Source of the DNA: Coriaria nepalensis
Lineage: Eukaryota; Streptophyta; Magnoliopsida; Cucurbitales; Coriariaceae
Reading direction: 5' to 3'
Length of the DNA stretch: 64,000 nt
NCBI GenBank assembly: GCA_027186245.1
Contig: CP114483.1
Coordinates: 30,944,642 to 31,008,641, forward strand
The notes under the pieces are model-generated. The model saw only the letters and a program-made list of their open reading frames with translations, had not been told where the DNA came from and ran no database searches. This document shows, piece after piece, positions 41,244-51,500 of this stretch. Numbering within the stretch: the first letter of the stretch is position 1; each line of letters begins with the position of its first letter. Position numbers and translations under genes: made by a program.

Positions 41244-41966
41244 GGAATAAAAAATTTTCTCGAAGAATGAAGGACACTAGTTTTCTGTTCTGTTCTTTTC
41301 TTTTGATTACAGTATGCTATCATTGGGTTCTTTTTTCTTCGATTTGCTTAGCCATTCTTTTGAGGAACCACTTAGACTGTTACTGTTAGCAACTTGAAAC
41401 TCGTGTGAGAACTGGAAATGAAAAAAATCAATTCATATTGTTGTATCATAAAATCTCAGTTCAAACTTCAATATAGTGGTTGTAATGAATCGTCTGCTAT
41501 ACATTAGTTCTAATATTTCTATCAATTGTGTTATAATGGTTTAGAAACAGTTTTCGTAATGATTTTACAATTAATTGTGAAGTTTTTAATTCATAACGGT
41601 TTGAATTAATGCTTGAAACTGAACCTATTTAAATGTGTAGCGGTTTGTCAAGGTAATTGATTATTGTTTTCAATTGATCATAATGCATTTAATTCATTAC
41701 CGGTTCTAATTATTCTACAATTTAATGTACGATTTTAATTCCTAATAGTTAGAAGTTAATTCGAAAAATGGTTTGGAAATTAATTTAAGATAAACTTTAA
41801 TGAGAAAGTTGTAACAGTTTATAATCATTTGTAACACAATTTAAATTAAATTTGTAATGGTTTTTTTTAATTAATTAGTGATGATTAATTAAATGAAATT
41901 TCGGTTATGATTTTGAAAATAGCCGTTAAATAAAATACTCATATCAATGTTGGTGTAATTTTAGAA

Positions 41967-42856
41967 ATGGAATTCGAAAGTAGCCGACAACAAGCTACTA
42001 TTGAGATGACATTTTCTATCACTCGAGTCACTTATTTTGTGGTTCTTCCCGCGAATTATGGTGAGAAATATAAGAAATTCAATGGATATAATTTTAAAAA
42101 TTGGCAGCAAAAGATGTTGTTTTACTTGATTATGTTGAATCTTAAAAGAAAGTGCTTATGTGCTCAAAGATGATGAGCACGATGTCCAAGCAGTCAATAT
42201 TGTGGATGCTTAAAATCATTCTGATTGTCTATGTCAGAATTATATAATGAACGGTTTGACCGACTCTCTGTACTTCATGTATTGTACAAAAAAAACAGCG
42301 AAAGAGCTATGAGATACCTTAGACCATAAAGATAAAATTGAAGATGTCGGTACCAAGAAGGTTATTGTGGGCCGGTTCCTTAACTATAAAATAGTGGGCT
42401 CCAAGGCTGTAGTCGGTCAGGTTCATGAACTTTAAGTAATTTTACATGAGATTCATTCTGAGGAGATGACTTTAAGTAAAACCTTCCAAGTAGCTACAAT
42501 TATTAAGAAGCTTTCACCTGGATGGAAGGATTTCAAAAACTACTTTAAGCATAAATGAAAGGAGATTAATATCAAAAATTTGGTTGTTCGACTTCGAATC
42601 GAAGAAAATAATCGAAATTTCGATAAGAAAAAGGTTATTCAACATGAGGCAAAGGCTAATGTTGTGGAATAAAGTCAGGGTTCCAAAAGAACCAATAAAT
42701 GGTCTAAGTGGGGACCGAAAGGAGGAGTCTCAAAGAAGCAAACTGAGTTTCAAGGGAAATGCTTCAACTGTGACAAGATGGGTCACATAGCTTCAAATTA
42801 TAGGCTCCTAAAGAAAAAATTGAGCCAAGAAGTAAATATGGTGGAAGACATTGCTT
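41967..42856 (+). pseudogene. Copia gag pseudogene
   Basis: Starting from MEFESSRQQ, the gag reads across several frames. Recognisable blocks are YKKFNGYNFKNWQQKMLFYL, NYIMNGLTDSLY, CTKKTAKEL, FQVATIIKKLSPGWKDFKNY and a zinc knuckle CFNCDKMGH whose last Cys is replaced by Tyr. At least five stops or frameshifts interrupt it, so it is not translatable as one protein. Confidence 0.85.
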
Positions 42857-44100
42857 AAGAGGTCTCAGACCTTGATCTCTCCGCTTGCCTGATTTTGTTT
42901 AAAAATGGAAAAGTTTGTTGGATGAGCTTTATAAGCTAAATGAAATGTTGATCCTTTGAGGAATTAATAAAATAAAGCTAGTTATTTTATTAGTTGCCTG
43001 GGTCCTTATAATCTATAGCATGCTAGTTTAGAATATGTTAATTATGATTATATGCGTAGAATAATTAACATGGATCATATACTAAACTTTCACATGAGAA
43101 AATAAACAAGGTCATTATTTAAAATGAATGTCAAACTTCTTGGTTTAATTCATAAAAAAAGATATGTTCTCCTTAAACATATATTTATGAGAAGATTCAA
43201 AATGAACCAAGTATAAACTAAATCTAGTGTTTATCATACTCAAGAACAAGAAAATAAATAAGAGGTTGATTAAATCTCGACTTGATAAAAGAGCTAGGAC
43301 ATAAAATCTTATGGTCCAAAATTTTCTTGTTAGAAGATGAATATTAAAACTTCAAAAAAGCTATTTGGAAAAGTTTTAGTAAACTACTCTCAATTAGAAT
43401 TATCCATGGATAAAGTTGCAGAACCGTTAACAAAAAATGTTAAATAGAGAGTTAGTTGAAAAATCATCAAGGGGAATGTGACTAAAGCTCATGAAAGAAT
43501 AAGTCAATACAATGGAAACCCAATCTAGTTGACTGGAGATCCCAAGATCTAGGTTCAAAAGGACAACCTAGTTGTACAAGGACTTAATTAGATCACTGTA
43601 GGAGTTCTCCTCATATCCATTCTTATGATGAAACAATGATGCTTGTAAGAGAAATGATAAGCTATGTTTTAAATGATTCTTAGGCATCAGAAAATCCAAG
43701 TGGAGTAAAATAGGTTACTCTTGATCAAAAATCGCCTATATAAGAGAGAAGTGGGGCCGCTTCTAAGGGAATTAACATGAGCTTAATTATTTTCTACTCT
43801 TGCAGAACCAGGCAGATGTTCAAGGCCAAAATGAACATAATAGTGAGAACTTAATTATATTAGGAAACACTCATGTGTAAAGTATGTTATCATTTACAAG
43901 AACAGCAGGACAGTTCAAGGATATCGCGTCTACTGATTAGCCAATAAAGTCAATATACTTTCACAAGGGAAGGTTCAAAGGATGATACCTACCTATCATA
44001 TACATGTTTCGATCCATTGAACACTATCACCAGGTCAAAAACGTTATACTTTCAAAATTATTTGTTTTATGATCCGTCAATTTTCATTCATGTGAGAGAT

Positions 44101-44697
44101 TGTTGGAAAATTTTGAATTAAATAGAAAATTGAATTTTCGGTTTCTTCAAGAATTAATTTAGTAAATTACTATATATTAATATGTATTAATATGGCTAAT
44201 TAACTTCATAATTAATTTTAAGAAATAGACGGCTTAATCCGTCCGATCGGTTTCCTCTATATGAAGCCTATAAATTGGTCTCCTCCCTTTTAGAAAAATT
44301 TATTCAAAAAATGCTTTTCTCCTCAAACACTTTCCAGAGTTCTAAGCTTTAGAGTGATAGTGTTCGGTAGTTTGAGAGTTCGTCGAAAATATTTAATATT
44401 CTAACTGAATATTTTTATTTTGTTGTATTTTGGGAGACAAACGACATACAGACCGAATCTGTTTTAAGGACACTATAAGAATTCACATGCCTCAAAAGTC
44501 CTCGTTTATTAATTTTAGTTTATGAATCTATATTTATTATATTTTACAGCATTCATAATTTTATGTATATTTAAAAGTTATTATTTCCTATATAAATTAA
44601 TATCCTATAAATGATATCATATTATAATATATCAAGACCTATGGCCTAATATATAATATGGATCTATAAATAAATATATATTGAGTTACGTTCAACA
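44101..44697 (+). repeat. Probable 3' LTR of the decayed copia
   Basis: TGTTGGAAAA ... GTTCAACA, with termini nearly inverted to each other. The TTGTATTTTGGGAGAC and GAATCTGTTTTAAG blocks (about 44424-44470) are shared in diverged form with the LTRs at 46664-47140 (minus) and 50036-51135 (plus). Confidence 0.65.
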
Positions 44698-46663
44698 CTT
44701 TTTTCTAAAGAATGGATAATAATGCTCATTGTAAGTTTTGTTTATTAAAAATAAGTTATGTTTTGATTTGAATATTGGGGTATGCAATCCGATTCCTTTT
44801 GAATATTGTAAGTTCTATTTGCCTAGTAAAACAAATAATATTCTTAATTAGAATTTGGCACGATGCAATTAAAATAGAAACTTGTTGAAGATCCGGATAT
44901 CGATCTTCACGGGGGATGCAAGCTCGGGTAGTTTGGCCACCATTGCCATGTATGGTCAAAAATACTAGAAGGATGAAGAGAGGTCATTATGACATCTTGG
45001 AGATATCGGATCAAAAATTAAACATTTAGAAGAGTTGGAATTGTGTATTTTTTTTCCACAATGGTTTTGGTCCGACCAATCGAGGAACCTTTTCTATTTC
45101 CCAATAATTTGCTAAATCAATTACAGTTCAAGCAAATAGACTTGTAAAGTTTAAAAAAAGAAAAGAAAAAAACATTTAGGGGGCTTTTTGGCTACAAGTT
45201 TCAGAATGTTTTTTGTGTTTTAAAACGTGATTTGATGACGAGTCTTGATTTAAAATGGAAGATAAATATATCAAATCATATCGGATTTTTATCTTTTGAT
45301 TAAATTTTAATAATTGTAAAAAATATTCTTAAATATTTAAAAAAACCGAAAGTCGATTGATGGAGTTGGGTAGCCCATGGCAAATGATTCTTGAGAAAGA
45401 AATTAAGAATATAATTTTTGAATGTTTAAAAATATTTTTATAATTGTTAAAAATGATAACATTCTACTATCTACCAAAAATATGTTTTTTTTCAAAACAC
45501 ATTTACGAATGTGTGGCCAAACAAGGTTTAGTATTTAATGTCAATTTCCTTATAATAAATTATAAATATTTTAAAAGATTCTGAATATTCTACATCAAAT
45601 AGTTTATTTACAATAAATTTTAATCTGTATTTACAATATTAGTATTAGTACTCAACCTTCAAGACATGCTATTTAGAACTACTTTATTGAATTATATTGG
45701 ACTAACCAAGAGATTGAAGTGACACAACAACTAGCATAATATCTCGTGTGCACTAAAGTTTTTGATGGAAGTCTTTGAAATGTAAGTAGTTATTTGCGCC
45801 GACATCTCCTAAAACACCCATTAGTAGTATGTCCATTCGTTTTAATATAACAACATAATTAAATAATATCGTGGTTAATAATTATTAAATAAAGAGAAGC
45901 ATATATTTATTTCAATTTACAGTTATTAATTTTTATATTATAAAATCTCTTTATTAAACCGTAAAACTTATTTAATATGTAATATAATTATTTAACAAAA
46001 CCAAAAACTTAAAAAGTTAATTTTTAATCATATATGAATTCGGACTTGAGTCGAATCTGATCTGACCCTAAACAAGATCGGGCTGCTTGTGGGCCAGTGG
46101 GGCGGGCCGATTCGGATTGCCTCCTGTGCTTTGAACTTCTAGAATCTTCCTTGCCTTATTCTGTAACCCTGGCTCCCCTTCACTGTTTCACCATGAATCT
46201 GAAGGAAAGTTATTTCTCAGTTCTTTTTATCTTTCAAGCTAAAACTTTTTCACAACAGTAGCCTTATCCTTTGGGTAGTCATAAATAATTATTTAACTTT
46301 TAAGAGACAAGAAACAATCATATGAGAAGTACAGAAACGAGACCCTAATGATGTCTAAATTGATCAAGCTCTGCCACTGGCTTTTAGGTAATAAGGTAAG
46401 GAAAGAGTGATTAAATATTGAATTTGCTTGTCAAATGTCAGAGAGCCAGAAGTTTCCTTAGATTGTGCCTCTAGTTGATTTCGCAGCAGTATTGCTACAA
46501 GAATCCTCAACCTGAAGATCTGTGGCTGAAGAGACAGATGGCAATTTAACATACACAACTTCCTTCCCACTTGCATAGTTATCAACATTCGAAGAAGCAG
46601 AGAACACTAACTGATTTACCCAAAAAAAACTTTCCAGCTATCGATTTTCTTTATTCTTCTCTA
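44698..46663. other. AT-rich intergenic stretch, nothing recognised
   Basis: No gene, tRNA or transposon domain recognised. 46020-46260 is richer in GC and contains two GGGCC cores, but I see no gene starting from it. Confidence 0.5.
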
Positions 46664-47850
46664 TGTAGGAATATGTATATATATAATAAACAAAATAGAA
46701 AAACTAAATAGAGCAGAATTTGAAAAGATAGAATCGAACAGCAATAGAAAATTAAACCTTGTTATATAATAGTTTCCTTAAAACATATTCATCCCCTCAT
46801 ATCGGTGCAGAAGGTTAAACGGCATCTGTTTCTCAGGATATAATAGAGACGAATAGAAGCGGCGCACCACCGAACTATTCCCGGTAAACTCAAATAGTGG
46901 CTCGGACTCTACCATACTAGAAACTTAGAACTCGAGAAGGAGGAATAAAAAAAGAGAGCTTTTGGTTTTTATTGGTGTTTTCAAATGAAAGGAAGATGTC
47001 AATTTATAGGCTCATGATGGGAGATGAGATTAATGAGAATTAATTTAGGTTTAAATATGATGAAATTAAATTTTATCATTTCATCTTCAACCTTTCATCT
47101 TCAAACTTTTCATTTTCAAACATTTTTTAGCTCTTTTACTACAGGAATATCAAAAAATTTGGACAAAAAGATTTTTTTGTCCTGATTCTTTTATTACGTC
47201 GAGGTTCAATTTCAACCTCTTGTTCATCTTCTTATTCCTAGTCTTGACTATTTTCACTAATAGCCTCAAGTGTTCGTTTAGACGAACTCGATTATACTTG
47301 GGACTTACATGGGAATACATGTTCAAAGAATGATGTATTTCTAGATTCCATTATCGTATTCTTGTGAATATCTGGGATTTTAGACTCATGTACAAGAAAT
47401 TGATATGCACTACTGTTAGTTGCATAACTAATGAAGATGCAATTAATTGTTTTTCGACCTATCTTTGCCTTTTTTGGTGGAGGTATGACTACTTTGGTAA
47501 TACACTCCCATACTTGTAAAAATTTATAGGAAGGTTTCTTTCATTTCCATAATTCATATGGTATCTTTCTAGCATCTTTTCAGAGTACTTTATATAAAAG
47601 GTAATTTGCCGACAAGACGGCTTCTCCCCACATATTCTGAAATAACCTAGGATCGATCAACATCGCATTCATCATTTTCTTCAAAGTACGATTTTTCCTT
47701 TTAGCAACCCCATTTGATTGGGGTGAATAAGGGATCAGTGGTTTGATATATAATATCATGTTGTGCACATATTGCTTCAAATGATACAACATATTCACCA
47801 CATTGATCCATTCTTAATTCCTTTATTTTCTTGTTGAGTTGATTCTAAAT
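46664..47850 (-). mobile_element. Copia remnant: integrase joined to an LTR
   Basis: On the minus strand, integrase reads at about 47801-47580 (SPQSNGVAKRKNRTL, NMWGEAVLSANYLL) and continues in another frame to about 47170 with the integrase C-terminal region (SAYQFLVHESKIPDIHKNT and a RRNKRIRTKK basic block). It then passes directly into LTR sequence (47140-46664, ending TTCCTACA on the minus strand). RT and RNase H are missing, so a deletion joined integrase to the LTR. The LTR is homologous to the 3' half of the solo LTR at 50036-51135. Confidence 0.8.
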
Positions 47851-48274
47851 TTCATTCTTAAAGAGAACAAATTCCTCTAAAACTTCTTCCTTACTTTTCA
47901 ACAAATATACATAATAGTATTTTATGTTATTTTTAATAAAAATAATAAAATATTTATTACCACTCCTAATTTAAATAAATTTAAAATAATATATATCATA
48001 AATTAAGTGGTTTGATATTTTTTTTAATTGTTTAAAATGATAATCTCATTTGATTTGCCTGAACACAAGTTATTTTGAATCAATTTGAAAATTTGATATA
48101 TGATCCAAGGACATTCATATAACGTTTTTTAGCCATTCTCTTCAAGGTCCCCGTACGCCTCAATATCAAGCGCCGTCGGATCAGCAATACTGGATCTCCA
48201 TTAAATATTGATCTCCAAGCGATTGCGAGTTCAGAGGAATACTATGGCCCACGAAAAATTATTACCCAAATCTT

Positions 48275-48346
48275 TCCGGTGCCAGGACTTGAACCCGGTC
48301 TCTTGGGTGAGAGCGGAGTATCCTGACCAAACCTCTTAAGATATAT
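48275..48346 (-). pseudogene. tRNA-Glu(CTC)-like sequence, probable SINE head or tRNA pseudogene
   Basis: The minus strand reads GGTCAGGATACTCCGCTCTC, then an ACCCAAGAGACC and GGGTTCAAGTCCTGGCACCG. This matches the D-arm, CTC anticodon loop and T-arm of plant tRNA-Glu. The box B core GGTTCAAGTCC is perfect. The 5' acceptor strand (about TATCTTA) cannot pair with the 3' side (CACCGGA), so it is not a working tRNA. About 130 bp of non-tRNA sequence follows on the minus strand down to a T-run at 48125-48130, as a tRNA-derived SINE would have. Confidence 0.6.
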
Positions 48347-48534
48347 TTATCATGTCAGCTAACCATCATTTGGAAATATTATGGGCTATTGACAACCTTC
48401 TAGACCGGGCCAAAATGTTGGTCTCAAGTCTCGACCCGGACTCCCGCCTTTCTCCGGTCTCCAGGGTTAAGATTTGATTTTATAGAGGTTTATTTGATAG
48501 TTTCCTTTAAATTTTCTCGGAACGCCAAACAGGG

Positions 48535-51500
48535 ATGGGAAAGAACAAGAGAATGGAAGAGGTAGGCGAAGATGAAGCTTCTGCCAGTAATCACTCCCCC
48601 TCCACTGTCTTCGTCTCTAACTTGCCCTACTCCTTCACTAACTCTCAGGTTCCTGCTCCTTCCCTTCTCCGTTCGTTTCATGAGAAAGTTCTTCAGCAAA
48701 TCAAAAGCTGTGAAACTTCATACTCTTATACTCTGACACTTAATAATTAGCTGCGCTTTGCTGTGTAAGAACGCAAGTGTTTTCCCAGATGCAATTCTTC
48801 TGCTGTAGAAGAGCAGTTTTAAGTTTAAAATTTTGGAGCTAGTGTTCGTGATTTTATCTGTTTTTTTTTCCCCACTTATGTATCAGCTTGAAGAAACGTT
48901 CAATGATGTCGGTCCAGTCAGGCGGTGCTTCATGGTTACTGAAAAGGGTAAGTAATTCTTTTAAGCATTGGTTTCACATAATAAAATACATCTTATTCAT
49001 TCAACTGAATGAATGGATAATTGAAATTTCTGGGGTTCCCTAAAATAAAAGAAGCCTTTCTTCTAGCTGATATCTTGCTTAATTGATTCAACTCGATAAT
49101 AGCTCATGATACGTTCCCGTCATTTCATCCTAACAGGATCAACTAAGCACCGAGGTTTTGGTTTTGTCCAATTGTAAGTTGATCCTTATTCCTTTCTTTC
49201 AGTTGTTCTTCATTGCCTCCAGTCAGGTTTTCCAGTTAGCTGTTGGAACAGCTGTTTTGCAAGCGCAATATTAGAGATCGATCAAATGCTTTAATGCTCT
49301 CTTAATATTTGTTGTCTGATAGATCATGGAATCATGAGATTCTAATTTTTGGATTGTGTATCACAAGGAATTCCTTGAGGCCTTTCCATTTGTGGAATTA
49401 ACAGGAGATAGATAAGAAAACTGCTATGTTATTTTGGGTAGAAGACAACCTATTAAATAGAGTATATAAGAGATACAACAGGATAATAAAATCTCCTAAA
49501 ACTTAGGACTAGAAATCAAAGATTTACTAGGAAAAAATACTTAACTATCCTAACCATAATTATGTGCTAATTCTATGCCAAAAATACATTTGGCCTAATC
49601 AAATCTTGATTTCGTCCACACTCCCCCCCCCCCCCCCCCCCTAAAGCTTGGCTGTAGATATTGATGAGGCCAAGCTTATTGATAAGAAAATTAAGAGTCC
49701 ATTCGATTAGCCCTTTTGTTAATATATCCGCTAGTTGATGTGATGTAGGCACATACTCAATTTTAATTATATCACTGTCAAGCTTCTCTTTGATAAAATG
49801 TTGATCCACTTCTACATGTTTGGTTCTATCATGAGAGACTGGATGATGGGTTGTGCTAATAGTTGATTGATTATCACAATAAAGTCATAGGTTCTTCAAA
49901 TTCAATCTTCAACTCTTCCATCACCCTTTTTATCCAAATGAGTTCACAAACTCCTTGAGCCATTGCTCTATTGTGGACGAAATCAAATCAAATTAGATTT
50001 AATTAAGTCAAATGTAATTATTTTAGGCATAAAGTGTTGGAAAAAATTAGCATATCAATGCGCTATGTTTATGCTCGATTTTGAGTGGGGTCCACTTCGT
50101 GTAAATGAAAGGTCAAAATTGATTCAAATTCTCCTCTGTGAGAGCTTCGGAACGGTATATGGTACACTCAAAATGATTAATGGATGAATGAGAAATTGAA
50201 TCTCAAAGTGTAACCATTGGAATGGTTTGAAGGAGAAAAAATGGAGGAGGAAAAATTTTGTCTCACATTGGAAAGGGGAACAAGTGAGAGAGTGTTTATA
50301 TAGAATTGCACATTTGTTATTGAGTAATAAAATATAACCTAGAATGCTCTCTTTTACACGGGCTTGCAAGGGGGTGCAATTTCGGACCGGATCAGGATTG
50401 GCTCATGTGTGCCCGCACCTGAGCACGTCGAATGTCGGCCCAAAAACGACCTGGTTTGCCTTGGCCCACTTTTGTTTTCTTCTTGAATTTTTTTTCTCTC
50501 TCTTCATCTTCTTCTGCAAAAATGTATAAAGATGAAATGTTGTAATTTAATCAACCAAATTAAATTTCAGATTAATTTTTATTAATCACCTCTCCCTTCA
50601 TGAGCTTGTTAATTGGCAACTTCCTTTCATTTAGAACACACCAACAAAAACCGAAAGCCCTTTGTTTTCATTCCTCTCTTTAGAGTTCTAAGTTCCAAGT
50701 GTGGTAGAGTTCGAGCTACTGTTTGAGTTTGCCAGGAATAATTCGGTAGTGCGCTGCTTCTATTTGTCTTCGTTGTATCCTGGGAGACGGATGCTATTCA
50801 ACCTTCTACACCGATGTGAGAGGGTGAATCTGTTTTAAGAAAACTGTTGCATAACATGCTTCGGTTTGATTCTCTATTTCTGTTCTACTTTTTCTGTTAT
50901 GTTATGTTTTTCTATATTTTGTTCTATTTTTTTTTCTATTCTATTCTATTTTTACAGATTCTGTTTTATTTTTACAGATTATGTTCTATTTTGTTTTTTT
51001 TCTATTCCATTCTGATTTTTTTTCAGATTTTGTTTTACATATTATTTTGTTTTACAACATCACTGTTTTCTTGTTTATTGTTTATATTTACTATTCACCA
51101 TTTTCTGTTTATTATATATACGTAAATTTCCTACATAAAGTTAGCACATAATTATGGTTAGGATAGTCATATATTTTCTCCTAGTAAATACCTGATTTTA
51201 GTGCTAAGTTTTAGGAGGTTTTTATATCTCTTATGTACTATATATATATGTAATTCTCTATTCAAGAAATACATAGTAGTTTTTACCTATTTCCGTATCT
51301 ATACTCGGCTTTTGTACTACTTCTTGCAACAACAGATTGTTTTTTACTTTGCCAAGTCACTATCTTCCCCTATAGCAATGTATAGTATTCTAATATTGAC
51401 TTTCAATCATCTATGGATCCTGCTCAATCTGCATTAGTAAACGCCTTCACTCTTCTGTTTTTGTAAAAAACAGCCCTTTGCCAGGTGTTTGTTTCAAGTA

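Larger units (their letters stand above)
41967..44697 (+). mobile_element. Decayed Ty1-copia element, internally deleted
   Basis: Gag remnants run from 41967 to about 42856, followed by unrecognisable sequence. At 43470-43600 is a trailer with repeated in-frame stops resembling the post-pol region of this copia lineage. A purine tract-like GTGAGAGAT is at 44092-44100 and a probable 3' LTR lies at 44101-44697. Protease, integrase and RT are not seen, so most of pol is deleted. A 5' LTR was not found. Confidence 0.75.

Noticed and set aside
41200..41966. 5' LTR for the copia remnant at 41967
   Set aside because: No segment matching the LTR at 44101-44697 could be found by eye.
44756..44959. 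67-codon minus-strand ORF
   Set aside because: No recognisable domain and no neighbouring exon-like sequence.
46364..46588. 74-codon minus-strand ORF
   Set aside because: No motif and an AT-rich neighbourhood; looks like chance.
48275..48346. Functional tRNA-Glu gene
   Set aside because: The acceptor stem strands do not pair, so it cannot be a working tRNA.
50847..51125. 92-codon hydrophobic ORF that looks like a membrane protein
   Set aside because: It is a translation of T-rich repeats inside the solo LTR.
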